This document shows, one piece after another, positions 33,337 through 41,601 of a stretch of DNA of 64,000 nt. The notes beneath the pieces were generated by a model that saw only the letters and a program-made list of their open reading frames with translations, did not search any database and was not told the DNA's origin. This stretch comes from Celerinatantimonas sp046054195 (GTDB lineage Bacteria > Pseudomonadota > Gammaproteobacteria > Enterobacterales > Celerinatantimonadaceae): the NCBI RefSeq assembly GCF_046054195.1, contig NZ_JBEQCS010000014.1:1-64000 (forward strand), in the 5' to 3' direction. The translations under genes were made by a program, and so were the position numbers. The number at the start of each line of letters is the position of its first letter. The stretch's first letter is position 1.

Positions 33337-34800
33337 ATGAAAACGCAAATAACAACAAAATATAATGTCATTTATGTCATGGCGATTAGCGCTGTAGCTG
33401 CAATAGGCGGGCTTTTATTCGGTTTTGACTCTTCGGTAATTTCCGGAGTGATCGAACCAATGGGCCATCATTATCAGTTAACACCATCGCAAACTGGTTG
33501 GGCCGTCTCAAACGTGGTCATCGGATGTGTGATAGGATGTCTAAGTGCTGGATATTTAAGCGATAAATTTGGACGCAAACGTGCTTTAGTCGTTACTGCG
33601 GCCCTGTTTATTGTCTCGATTCTCGGCACTGCTTGGACCAACAGCTTTGAAGCATTTGTGTGGTTTCGAATTTTAGGCGGATTTGCCATCGGCACCGCAT
33701 CAGTCATTTCACCGGTGTATATTGCCGAAGTAGCTCCGCGTAAGATGCGTGGCACAGCTATCACAATGCATATGATCTGTTGCGTTGGTGGGCAAATGGT
33801 TGTTCTGATAACCAATTATCTAATCGCCAAAGAGATGAGCGACATTCAACTCGATGCGGTGGGTTGGCGTTGGATGCTCTCATCAGCATTAGTGCCATGT
33901 GTATTGTTTTTCATCCTGGTTGGGTTTATTCCAGAAACACCTCGTTGGAATATTCTCAATGGCCGCGATGACAAAGCACTTAAAACACTCACTAAAATTT
34001 CTAACGCAACACACGCTGAACAAGTGTTTAAAGAAATTAAAGACAATTTTGCGCTAGAAGCTAAAGCTGCGTTAGCAAGCCACTCTCATCGACAAGGTAA
34101 GTTTGGTAAAAACTCTTGGATATTCATAAGCATCGGGATTGGCTTGGCTTTGTTTAACATCTTGACAGGCATTAACGTTGTCCAATATTTTGGACCAACT
34201 CTTATGCTAAATATCACTAGCAGTTTGAAAGAAGCCATGTTTATGACCATCTTTTTGGCTGCTTTACAATTTTGTGGAGTCATCGTCGGTATGAGCCTGA
34301 TTGACAAAGTTGGCCGCACTATCTTGCTAAAATTTGGGTCGTTCTTTGCCTTTATCTTCTTGCTGTATACCTTCGTCGCGTTCTATTACAAATTCCCTGG
34401 ATGGTGGTCAGTTATCGGGTTATTTGGATTTATGTTTACCTTCGGTGTGAGCTGGGCTCAGGTAGTCTGGACTGTCATTGGGGAAATATTTCCAACTCGC
34501 CTGCGCGCCATTGGTACAGGGATCTCGATTAGCGCCATGTGGGCAGGCAGCTTTTTAACCACCCAAACATTCCCACTGATGAATAAAAGTCAGTATCTCG
34601 TGGATAAATTCCACGGTGGATTGCCACTACTTATCTTCGCAGTCTGCACATTAATCTCACTAGTTTTTGTTAAAAAATGCGTTCCAGAAACCAAAGGAAT
34701 CGCGTTAGAAAAAATGGAAAAAGTCGTTCTGTCAAAATTTAACAGAAAGGCAGTCACGGACGAAGTTTATCTACCCAATGAAGCTGAAGAAGCAAAATGA
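33337..34800 (+). CDS. MFS sugar porter, second copy
   Basis: 487 residues from ATG 33337, which has AAAAGG seven bases upstream; the open frame extends seven codons further up without a site. 12 TM segments with family motifs GGLLFGFDSSVISGVI, GYLSDKFGRKRALV, PETPRW after TM6, INVVQYFGPTL, DKVGRT and VPETKG. Part of the operon UPF0303, porter, TIM-barrel isomerase. It probably transports an inositol stereoisomer or related sugar. Confidence 0.88.
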   Translation: MKTQITTKYNVIYVMAISAVAAIGGLLFGFDSSVISGVIEPMGHHYQLTPSQTGWAVSNVVIGCVIGCLSAGYLSDKFGRKRALVVTAALFIVSILGTAWTNSFEAFVWFRILGGFAIGTASVISPVYIAEVAPRKMRGTAITMHMICCVGGQMVVLITNYLIAKEMSDIQLDAVGWRWMLSSALVPCVLFFILVGFIPETPRWNILNGRDDKALKTLTKISNATHAEQVFKEIKDNFALEAKAALASHSHRQGKFGKNSWIFISIGIGLALFNILTGINVVQYFGPTLMLNITSSLKEAMFMTIFLAALQFCGVIVGMSLIDKVGRTILLKFGSFFAFIFLLYTFVAFYYKFPGWWSVIGLFGFMFTFGVSWAQVVWTVIGEIFPTRLRAIGTGISISAMWAGSFLTTQTFPLMNKSQYLVDKFHGGLPLLIFAVCTLISLVFVKKCVPETKGIALEKMEKVVLSKFNRKAVTDEVYLPNEAEEAK

Positions 34801-34823
34801 GTCACTAATTAAGGAGAACTCTG

Positions 34824-35639
34824 ATGAAAAGAGCTTTACACGGCGCAGCAGTACGCCATTGCAACGTAACAACCCAGGTTCGCATTGCTAAAGAATGTGG
34901 CTTTGACGCCCTTGAAGTACTACCAGAACATCTGTTCCGCTACTGCGAACATGGTGGCAGCTATGAAAAACTATTGAACCTATGTAAACAAAATGGCATT
35001 GAAGTTAGCTGTATCAACGCCTTAAATACCATGGGTTTTCCAAATCAGGACAAAGAGCTAGCATTATTAGCCCATAAATTCTCAAATGCTGCGAAACAGC
35101 TAGAATGCCCTGTTGTTCAGATCATGGCGCTCAATGAAATTGACGAATATGACGTTGAAACTCGTAAAGAAATTTTAACTCATAACGCTTCTATCATCGG
35201 CGATGTAGGTTTGGAATATGGTGTTAAATTCCAGATTGAAGTGGTTGCATTCACCTCATTTGGTTCACTGGCACAAGGTCTAGAAATTATTGACCGTGCA
35301 GGTCGCAGTAACATCGGGATGGTCATTGACTTCTGGCACTTATATGCCAGCGGCACCAAACCTGAAGAAGTTGCAGCAATGAATAAAGAGCTGATTTATG
35401 GCGTGCACTTCTGCGATGGTCGCAAACCTTATAAAAATGAAAAATGGGATGAACTGATTCAACGTGACTACCGCGTTGGTGAAGGTGATATTCCAGTTCA
35501 AGAATGGGTTGATGCAGTTAAAGCCACTGGCTACGACGGCGTTTGGGCTCCAGAACAATTAAGCCAGACGCATTGGGAAGATGACCTAATGCAAACTGGT
35601 AAAGAAAACTATCAGAGCCTGCTTGACTACGGTGTGTAA
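34824..35639 (+). CDS. Xylose-isomerase-like TIM-barrel isomerase (Hyi/IolI-like)
   Basis: 271-residue AP-endonuclease-2/xylose-isomerase-like barrel. Metal ligands fit Glu in FQIEVVA, Asp-x-x-His in VIDFWHLY, the His in GVHFCDG and Glu in WAPEQLS. Such enzymes isomerise or epimerise hydroxypyruvate, inosose or tagatose-type substrates. It is 23 bases after the porter gene, with AAGGAG before the ATG, so it is cotranscribed. In this context an inosose isomerase role is plausible. Confidence 0.8.
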   Translation: MKRALHGAAVRHCNVTTQVRIAKECGFDALEVLPEHLFRYCEHGGSYEKLLNLCKQNGIEVSCINALNTMGFPNQDKELALLAHKFSNAAKQLECPVVQIMALNEIDEYDVETRKEILTHNASIIGDVGLEYGVKFQIEVVAFTSFGSLAQGLEIIDRAGRSNIGMVIDFWHLYASGTKPEEVAAMNKELIYGVHFCDGRKPYKNEKWDELIQRDYRVGEGDIPVQEWVDAVKATGYDGVWAPEQLSQTHWEDDLMQTGKENYQSLLDYGV

Positions 35640-35662
35640 TATCGTTCACACCTGTACCCTGT

Positions 35663-35700
35663 CTATCATTGGCAACGGCTTAACGCCTTGCCGATGATAG
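35663..35700 (+). other. Intercistronic hairpin
   Basis: 13-bp stem with one G-U, CTATCATTGGCAA (35663-35675) / TTGCCGATGATAG (35688-35700), whose loop can add a GGC/GCC pair. There is no T-tract, so I read it as a stability or partial attenuation element separating the two isomerase genes. Confidence 0.5.
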
Positions 35701-35729
35701 AGCTTATCTAAAGATAAAGGATAATTATT

Positions 35730-36659
35730 ATGACAATGCAGATATGTTCTGCTCCCTGCTGTTGGGGGGTTGATGATCCTAAAAATCCTTATCTCCCAAA
35801 CTGGAAAACTGTCCTTAGTGAAGCTTCCATCGCAGGTTATAAAGGGATTGAACTTGGTCCCTATGGTTACCTGCCGCTTGATGCCCAAGTGGTCAACCAT
35901 GAGCTAGAAAAAAACCACCTGTCGATTATCGCCGGAACCATCTTTGATGATCTGGTTTCAAAAAGTAATTTTGAGCAGCTTAAAAAGCAAACTCGCGACA
36001 TCTGCTCGCTCATTACCAAACTGCCGCAACCTGGCAAATACCCGCATCAACATTACCAAACCCCATATTTAGTGCTTATTGACTGGGGCCATGATGTTCG
36101 CGATTACGGCGCTGGGCACAGTGAAACCACCCCGCGCTTGAGCGCCGATGAATGGTCTAATATGGTGATGCAGATTAGTGAAATTTCAAAAATCGCCTTT
36201 AACGACTATGGCGTGCGCCCGGTGATCCACCATCATGCTGGCGGTTACATTGAATTTGCTGATGAAATTGACCAAATAGCACAAGATATTAATAATGATA
36301 TCGCAGGTTTACTGCTCGATATTGGTCACCTGCAATACTCAGGGATGGATCCAGTCCAGTGGCTAAAAAAATACCGAGATCGCATCGATTATATTCACTT
36401 TAAAAATATCAATCCCAAAGTTTATGACGCGATTATGCAAGAGCATATTCGCTTTTTCGATGCGGTAGCTAAAGGCGTAATGTGCCCACTTAACAAAGGG
36501 CTGATTAACTACAAAGAAATCTACAACACGCTTTTAGAAATAGGTTATGAAGGCTACATTACCATTGAGCAAGAACGCGACCCACGAAACTCAAGCGGCA
36601 GCTTAGCCGATGTGAAAGAAAGCCGCGAATTTCTACTCTCAGTCGGTTTTACCGACTAA
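35730..36659 (+). CDS. TIM-barrel protein, IolE/IolI2-like
   Basis: 309-residue xylose-isomerase-like barrel that opens with ICSAPCCWGVDDPKNPYLPNW and GYKGIELGPYGYLPLD. This 'APCSWG...GYKGIELGPxGY' beginning is shared by isomerases and inosose dehydratase-like proteins of iol loci. Metal-site residues: HHHAGGYIE, LLDIGHLQYSG, YIHFKNI, TIEQERDP. It may replace IolE (2-keto-myo-inositol dehydratase), which is otherwise absent here, or be an inosose isomerase. AAAGGA precedes the ATG. Confidence 0.75.
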   Translation: MTMQICSAPCCWGVDDPKNPYLPNWKTVLSEASIAGYKGIELGPYGYLPLDAQVVNHELEKNHLSIIAGTIFDDLVSKSNFEQLKKQTRDICSLITKLPQPGKYPHQHYQTPYLVLIDWGHDVRDYGAGHSETTPRLSADEWSNMVMQISEISKIAFNDYGVRPVIHHHAGGYIEFADEIDQIAQDINNDIAGLLLDIGHLQYSGMDPVQWLKKYRDRIDYIHFKNINPKVYDAIMQEHIRFFDAVAKGVMCPLNKGLINYKEIYNTLLEIGYEGYITIEQERDPRNSSGSLADVKESREFLLSVGFTD

Positions 36660-36673
36660 TCCACAGCTTAAAA

Positions 36674-36701
36674 TTAAAGCGCAGCCAAACATGCGCTTTA
36701 A
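36674..36701 (+). terminator. Terminator of the transporter-isomerase operon
   Basis: TTAAAGCGCA-N8-TGCGCTTTAA, a 10-bp perfect stem 15 bases after the last stop. The T-tract is limited to the stem itself. Confidence 0.65.
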
Positions 36702-36773
36702 CTCATCTATTTATTCAGCGCACTTAAGAACCGCTTAAAACCTGCGATTTTCCTCTTCTTGGTAAACTGCTTC

Positions 36774-36798
36774 ACACAAGGGATTTAAAATCCCTCGG
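36774..36798 (+). other. tRNA-Leu(UAA) anticodon-arm fragment, candidate attachment-site relic
   Basis: ACACAAGGGATTTAAAATCC then CTCGG is the anticodon arm of bacterial tRNA-Leu with anticodon TAA (arms AGGGATTT/AAATCCCT). Preceding GGTAAACTG and following TAA resemble neighbouring tRNA positions, but there is no acceptor stem or T arm. A lone anticodon arm is what tyrosine-recombinase integration or decay leaves. It stands at the left border of the 37-41 kb accessory segment. Not a functional tRNA. Confidence 0.6.
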
Positions 36799-37042
36799 TA
36801 AAAAGAGCGTATCAAGCAGTGAACGATGTGCTTCAAATATATGAAGCATTTTCGAATTTAACCATTTGATTTTAAATAATAAAAATCACTATTTTATGAA
36901 GGATTAGAGCATTTTAGTGAGCCTTATACCAATTATTCTTTCTCATACCAACACGACCGATTTTCGCATTATATGTAGACTTGCCTAATATCAACTGACC
37001 ATCTAAAATGACCTAATTAAAGACCATTTAAAAGGGCTATTT

Positions 37043-37291
37043 ATGGCATCAAGAATCTTAACTGATGTTGCTGCGAGCATCACTGAACTAAAAGCAAATC
37101 CGATGAAAGTTGTGCAGAGTGCACACGGCGAACCAATTGCGGTTTTAAACCGTAATGCCCCCGCATTTTACTGTGTCCCTGCTGAAGTTTATGAAATGAT
37201 GATGGATAAACTTGACGATCTTGAGCTGGTAGCAATCGCCAAAGAACGCATCGGGGAAGAAAGCATTCCGGTTAATCTCGATGACTTATAA
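37043..37291 (+). CDS. RelB/YefM-family antitoxin
   Basis: 82 residues, acidic C-terminus. The N-terminal DVAASITELKANPMKVVQ and EPIAVLNRNAPAFYCVPAEVYEMMM strings are those of Phd/YefM-fold antitoxins paired with RelE toxins (StbD-like). The stop lies 11 bases inside the toxin frame, the usual overlap. It binds and neutralises the toxin and represses its own promoter. Confidence 0.92.
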   Translation: MASRILTDVAASITELKANPMKVVQSAHGEPIAVLNRNAPAFYCVPAEVYEMMMDKLDDLELVAIAKERIGEESIPVNLDDL

Positions 37292-37571
37292 ACTCGAATT
37301 TAAGAAAAGTGCTCTCAAAGAATGGGAAAAGCTCGGGGCAACGGTTCAGCTGCAGTTTAAAAAGAAACTTTCAGAGCGCCTGATTCAGCCGCGAGTGCCA
37401 TCAGCAAAGCTTTCCGGCGCAGAAAGTTTATATAAAATTAAACTCCGTCAATCGGGATATCGACTTGTTTATGAAGTTCAGGATGACATCATTGTCATCA
37501 CCGTTCTGGCCGTAGGCAAACGCGAACGAAGCGAAGTATATCAAAAAGCGTTTAAACGATTGGACGATTAG
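37281..37571 (+). CDS. RelE-family toxin
   Basis: 96-residue RelE/StbE-type mRNA interferase. YKLEFKKSALKEWEKL at the start, KLSGAESLYKIKLRQSGYRLVYEV in the middle, and the conserved end VITVLAVGKRERSEVYQKA. The basic residues expected for ribosome-dependent cleavage (Lys/Arg and C-terminal Tyr) are present. Intact, so probably an active module. Confidence 0.92.
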   Translation: MTYKLEFKKSALKEWEKLGATVQLQFKKKLSERLIQPRVPSAKLSGAESLYKIKLRQSGYRLVYEVQDDIIVITVLAVGKRERSEVYQKAFKRLDD

Positions 37572-37623
37572 CCAAGCATTGAACACATGATTTTCCTCAT
37601 TTTGGAGGAAAAAGCGGAAGTGG

Positions 37624-38481
37624 TTATGATAGCACTAGGCAGTGCGGGGCTTCGCGGGTGTAGTTTTTTGTGAGTTTGGCTAAGTTTTCTAGCTTTTGCT
37701 CGGTCATTTCTAAGTGATGGCGATGTGCTTGGATTTCGAAGCGGGCGGCTTGGACGTTGAAGCCAGCTTTTTCAAGTTCGATGAGTAGTTCAGAAATTGC
37801 TGAGGAGAAATCGCAGATATTGCTATAGTGTAGTTTTGTGGAGAAGTCCTACTGATTGATTGTTGATATTGATTTGTTTGAGTCCCCTCGCCTGAAGTAT
37901 TCTTTGGTGTTGTTTCCACCAACTCATGGGAAAGTTCAGATTGGTTTTGGCGCGGCCAGTGCGGCCTGTTTGCCGATAAACTCCCCTTCTATGACATCGA
38001 GATAATCGATTGCTTCACTCACTTGCTCTGGCAATAGTTGGTTGATGTGTTGAACATCGAAGTGTTGATGAACGAGTTTCCAGATATCCGGATAGATGTT
38101 GGCCACGCCCGTGGTAATCAGTCGTTCGGCGGTTTGGCGCAGTGGGGTTAGTTGTTCGGCGGTACATTGGCGAGTTTGAACACTCACATCTGATTTAGCT
38201 TGCCGACTAAAGTAATAATCTTCCAGCTTTTCGAACACATCCCACGCTTGATTGGTTTCAAGCATTTTTGCGTGTCTTGCAGCGCCACGCTCCGTCCATA
38301 GGATCACGCTACGAGCATGTTTTTTAACTAACCCGATAGAATCGGGTCTGTTCTTAAAATTTCTTAATTCAGAATGAGTTAACTTAAAGTAATGCTTGCC
38401 AGCGATAAAACGATTCTGATTATTCAGATAATTATCAGAAATATTTTTAGGTTTAGTAGCATATAGCTGAGCAAGCAACAA
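37624..38481 (-). pseudogene. Phage ORF6N-domain regulator, truncated and frameshifted
   Basis: The frame 37936-38481 encodes ORF6N-type sequence: LAQLYATKPKNISDNYLNNQ, FIAGKHYFKLTHSELRNFK, ILWTERGAARHAKMLETNQAWDVFEKLEDYYF. It opens only on TTG within the domain, so the first 20-25 residues are gone. After PKPI it hits TGA. The continuation is readable in another frame (QSELSHELVETTPKNTS) and then a third (37624-37848: ELLIELEKAGFNVQAARFEIQ...NYTREAPHC). At least two frameshifts plus a lost 5' end make it a prophage remnant. Confidence 0.75.
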
Positions 38482-38776
38482 TGGATGGAAAATTCCATTT
38501 AAATAAAGTTAAAACTTTGACTCTAATTGACTTAACGAGGGCTAATGTCGTTTAAGTTAATAATAGGGTTAATAGTAGGTTTAATAGTATTTTTGATAAT
38601 TCATATTTTCATACCACATATATTTATCTCTATATTTTTATTAAAAGGCCATCCATTGGTTGTTGAAATAATATATTATATAATTATTTTTTGTATGAAA
38701 AATATAAAAAAGGAGAAATAAAAAATAAATAGATAGTATTAACGAGTGTGCATTATCACACACTCGTAATATATAT
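38482..38776. other. AT-rich gap beside the phage remnant
   Basis: Nearly 300 bases of A/T-rich sequence, with the terminator at 38742-38767 and no supported gene. The frame just upstream of the ORF6N fragment continues a few codons (LNGIFHPL) before a stop and shows no ribosome-binding site. Confidence 0.4.
38742..38767 (-). terminator. Terminator of the Xre-ImmA operon
   Basis: ACGAGTGTG-N8-CACACTCGT, 9-bp stem, starting 10 bases after the minus-strand stop and followed by an AT-rich tract. Confidence 0.75.
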
Positions 38777-39970
38777 TCATCGTTCGAATTTATATATATT
38801 ATTTCCAATGAATTTATTGGATTGATTACTTTCCATATTGATTTTCTTGAATGCAAGCAAGTTATCTACATCAATATTGTCACTAAAGAATCCTTTTGGC
38901 AAATCTGCGAACTCTTCAATCATCGATTCCTGTAACCCCAGTATTTCAAGCAAATCAGCTTTACTCATCCCTGCATTCACAAGCATATCTACAGCTCGAT
39001 GAAGTAGTTTTGGTTTTTCTGGTCGCACTTGCTCATCGTATGGCTCTTTTGATCGCCACCCTTTAGCGGATAGATTTTTGTACAAATTAGAGTATTGAAG
39101 ATCCGTCAAAATACCTAATGAATGCGCTCTAAAAATCATTGCAGCCATTGAAACTTTCCATCTTGGTTTTAGTGTTAGAAATGTTTCTAATGTTGGTGAG
39201 TTTAACTCTTTAGCAAAACCCGATTCTGGTAATAATAAGCTACTTGCAAACAAATTAGCTTGTCTTTCTATTTCCTTATGATTTTGAATCGTTAATTTCT
39301 CAACAGGCATAGAACGATGAAGTACCATATGACCTATCTCGTGCGCTAAATCGAAACGGCTACGAATCCCATTATCTTTATCTGAGGCTAATAAAATATA
39401 AGCTCGTTGATCATCAAAGTTCCAATTCGATAATCCATCCAGTTTATCGTAGCCTATTTCACTTCGTGCACAAATAACACCCGAACTTTCAGCTGAAAGC
39501 ATTAAATCCTTAATTGGTCCGGAACCTAAACCAGCTACATTCCGATACTCTAACGCCATTTCTTCGATTTCTTCATCAGAAATAGATGTAAAGGGTTTGT
39601 CTAATGCTGGCAATTTATATTTTGGCCAATCAACAAATTTTTCTAAGCTTTGGCTCAGTTCAATAATCCAATTAAGCTTAGTTTTTGTGACTGTACGACC
39701 ACCTTTTGTCGCAGCAGAAAGAGCTCGATAAAAATAAGCTCCGTTTACGGACTCATGAACGGGTTTTAAAAACCAATGAGATGCTTGCCCTAACGCAGAT
39801 GCTAGAGCCTGTAATTTATCCTCTTGCGGGTTTTGCTTACCACTTTCCCACTGCGTCACCGTCGCACTAGAAACATTCACCAAAGTCGCTAATGCAACCT
39901 TGGTCAGTCCTAAAGCTTCTCTAGCTTGCGTCAATCGCTGCGGTTGAAATCCACCCACACCCGTTTTCAT
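38777..39970 (-). CDS. Xre HTH + ImmA/IrrE (COG2856) metallopeptidase-domain protein
   Basis: 397 residues: N-terminal Xre helix-turn-helix (RLTQAREALGLTKVALATLVNVSSATVTQWESGKQNP, about 11-47), a linker, then an M78-type peptidase domain with HEIGH at 210-214 (HExxH zinc site) and ERQANLFASSLLLPESGF after it. The C-terminal third is unassigned. Xre-COG2856 proteins act as antitoxin-like regulators in TA-type loci and as derepressors in mobile elements. It follows its partner gene with a TAATG overlap, meaning coupled translation. Confidence 0.9.
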   Translation of the reverse strand: MKTGVGGFQPQRLTQAREALGLTKVALATLVNVSSATVTQWESGKQNPQEDKLQALASALGQASHWFLKPVHESVNGAYFYRALSAATKGGRTVTKTKLNWIIELSQSLEKFVDWPKYKLPALDKPFTSISDEEIEEMALEYRNVAGLGSGPIKDLMLSAESSGVICARSEIGYDKLDGLSNWNFDDQRAYILLASDKDNGIRSRFDLAHEIGHMVLHRSMPVEKLTIQNHKEIERQANLFASSLLLPESGFAKELNSPTLETFLTLKPRWKVSMAAMIFRAHSLGILTDLQYSNLYKNLSAKGWRSKEPYDEQVRPEKPKLLHRAVDMLVNAGMSKADLLEILGLQESMIEEFADLPKGFFSDNIDVDNLLAFKKINMESNQSNKFIGNNIYKFER

Positions 39971-40614
39971 TATTCACCGTTACCTTGTTTATGTTCTTGT
40001 TCCTGAAGCGCAATTTTCAAGACAGGCCATGCAGTGTCTGCTTCTTGAACATCTTCTGATTGATACTGTTCAATCATCTCGTCAATTGAAAGCCACGCAT
40101 GGTATCCCGACCAATCGGAAAATGGAACAGCTATAAAAATTCCTTGGGGGACTCCTTGCTGTGCTGCTTGGGACTCAGGCTGACTTACAATGATTACAAC
40201 ATGCAGTTTGCCACGTATATCTTCATTGTCATCACGAAACATATCTGGAGTATATGGTTCTAAAATTGTATTTCCCATAGCGAGGAGTTTTCGATGCGCT
40301 GCTGCTCGGACACGTCCATTAGCCTTTACTGCCACGTGGGAAATAACAATATTTTCGTGCTCCGAAACTAAATAATGTTCTCCTAGCGGTCTAGTCTGAC
40401 GAACTTCTCCGCCTACTTCAGCTAAAACTTCATCAGTAAGATAACGCAGCATTTGCGGTCTTAACCGACCTTTTGGAGTATGGGTAATTTGTTCTGTGAG
40501 GAAGTTTTCAGCAATACCATAACGAATATAGATCTGTTCGCGGATACGCTCAAAGAAGCTACATTCAATATTCTTCGCAATGAACCCCATAAGCTGCGCG
40601 TTAACACTTGCCAT
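39970..40614 (-). CDS. Unknown partner of the Xre-ImmA protein
   Basis: 214 residues from ATG 40614, chosen for its GAGGA site; the open frame upstream begins only on TTG. Soluble, no signal or membrane segment. The central part has a YLVSEHENIVISHVAVKANGRVRAAAHRK block and later GKLHVVIIVSQPES and PQGIFIAVPFSDWSGYHAWLS, but I recognise no catalytic motif. First gene of a two-gene operon with the Xre-ImmA protein. By analogy with Xre-COG2856 toxin-antitoxin and RosmerTA-like pairs it is a candidate toxin or effector; this is inference from context only. Confidence 0.7.
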   Translation of the reverse strand: MASVNAQLMGFIAKNIECSFFERIREQIYIRYGIAENFLTEQITHTPKGRLRPQMLRYLTDEVLAEVGGEVRQTRPLGEHYLVSEHENIVISHVAVKANGRVRAAAHRKLLAMGNTILEPYTPDMFRDDNEDIRGKLHVVIIVSQPESQAAQQGVPQGIFIAVPFSDWSGYHAWLSIDEMIEQYQSEDVQEADTAWPVLKIALQEQEHKQGNGE

Positions 40615-40650
40615 TAACCATTCCTCACATATCAACTTTAGTTAAACCGA

Positions 40651-40656
40651 ATTATA
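40651..40656 (-). promoter_or_regulatory. Minus 10 element of the Xre-ImmA operon
   Basis: Consensus TATAAT on the minus strand, preceded by G-T-A-G, about 36 bases before the ATG at 40614. The minus 35 is poor (CTTTAA region), which suits a regulated promoter. Confidence 0.5.
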
Positions 40657-40798
40657 CTACAAAAAATTAAGTTTTAAAGGGAATGGGTTATATTTTTTAA
40701 TCACAATGGGAGGGGGATTCTAGATTGTGTGACACGTCACGTTCTCCTACCTCAACCACCATTTTGCCTCTTTTGGCTCTGCTGTTGGTGGTGACTTA

Positions 40799-40856
40799 GG
40801 GGGCTAAAAATTTTTTTATCGCGCGATGTGGCTGCGTATGCAGGTTTTTAGCCCTC
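40799..40856. other. Long-range hairpin
   Basis: GGGCTAAAAA (40801-40810) and TTTTTAGCCC (40845-40854) form a perfect 10-bp stem extendable by two pairs, enclosing 34 bases that include GCGCG and TGCGTATGCA. It is immediately preceded by another pairing, ACCACC/GGTGGT, near 40757-40792. Function unknown. Confidence 0.4.
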
Positions 40857-40952
40857 AGAAGGACCCATTCGCCATTGGGCAAATCTCTTGGCCCTGAGCA
40901 GTTATCCGCAATTATTTTTGTGCCTTCCACTTGTCTAATCCGACTCGAATAA

Positions 40953-41040
40953 ATAAAAAACCCGGCATGGATCATGCCGGGTGTTGTCATAAGCAAGACA
41001 AGCAAAAATATGTGTAACAAGCGTTATTGATAATACTATT
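40953..41040 (-). ncRNA. Small-RNA candidate, copy A
   Basis: On the minus strand a conserved 55-60 base body (reading TTATCAATAACGCTTGTTAC, then a TTTTGCTTGTCTTGCTTATGACAA region) leads into a strong terminator, CCCGGCATG-ATC-CATGCCGGG followed by TTTTTTATTT. About 88 percent of the body is shared with copy B at 45700-45788, and the terminator stem is compensated (different base pairs, same fold). A body conserved together with a terminator, and with no conserved reading frame, argues for a trans-acting sRNA. Confidence 0.55.
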
Positions 41041-41336
41041 CATAATGAAGGTTGGCTATGATATATCGCACTTTTCACATGCAATCATTTCATGTTCGTT
41101 ATGTAAGCCATAGATGTACTCGCCCCAACCACTCTCTTACTCGGCTATCATCACGGCTGCAGATGTAAAAAGTTAGCGTGAGAATCATCGTTTAGCCATT
41201 GTCAGCAGCTAAACCTGTTCGAGATGTAGATGTGCTTAAAGGCGTTGAGTTGGAATTTAGAAAGGTAAGCAAATCGCAACGATTTTAACTATCTCTTAGC
41301 CAATACGATTTTGGATGAACAAATGAAATAAAAAAG

Positions 41337-41358
41337 GCCCGGCATTGAGTAACCGGGC
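41337..41358 (-). terminator. Orphan minus-strand terminator
   Basis: GCCCGG-N10-CCGGGC, followed on the minus strand by CCTTTTTTATTTC. It lies about 240 bases downstream of the qorB stop and could end that transcript or an unrecognised small RNA. The sequence upstream of it does not match sRNA copies A and B. Confidence 0.6.
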
Positions 41359-41601
41359 TTAGGGACAAAAAATGAAGCTATTCTATGATTAATTCGAATT
41401 AACACTAGCATCTCAAAACGACACTTTCTACGATATATCTTGATATTTACATTTATTTAATCTTCTCATTTGAAAATCATTTCATTTAATATCAGACTTC
41501 GCCTCATCATGCATTTCCCTATCCAGCTCAATACCTAGGCCTTTGCATTCGCCAGCCGTTGAATAAGCCATTGCTCGTTGTTCTGGCAAAAACAGAGTGA
41601 T

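Larger units (their letters stand above)
40657..41601. other. Gene-poor accessory stretch
   Basis: About 950 bases with no convincing protein gene. It contains a hairpin (40799-40856), a small-RNA candidate (40953-41040) and another minus-strand terminator (41337-41358). Short coding-looking tails occur (for example 41500-41580 on the minus strand, ending LIQRLANAKA or DREMHDEAKSDIK) but cannot be joined to any gene, so this is probably decayed sequence. Confidence 0.45.

Noticed and set aside
35663..35700. Rho-independent terminator between the two TIM-barrel genes
   Set aside because: Stem is good but there is no T-tract, and the downstream gene continues on the same strand 30 bases later.
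36774..36798. Functional tRNA-Leu gene
   Set aside because: Only the anticodon arm is recognisable; acceptor, D and T arms cannot be formed from the flanks.
40796..41020. Minus-strand 74-codon frame as a secreted small protein
   Set aside because: It runs through the sRNA body and terminator palindrome; the hydrophobic start is produced by the T-rich sRNA sequence, and copy B does not preserve the frame.
41500..41590. C-terminal fragment of an unknown gene downstream of qorB
   Set aside because: Two overlapping frames give coding-looking tails (RLANAKA and DREMHDEAKSDIK), but neither connects to an upstream gene or start with a ribosome-binding site, so it cannot be supported.
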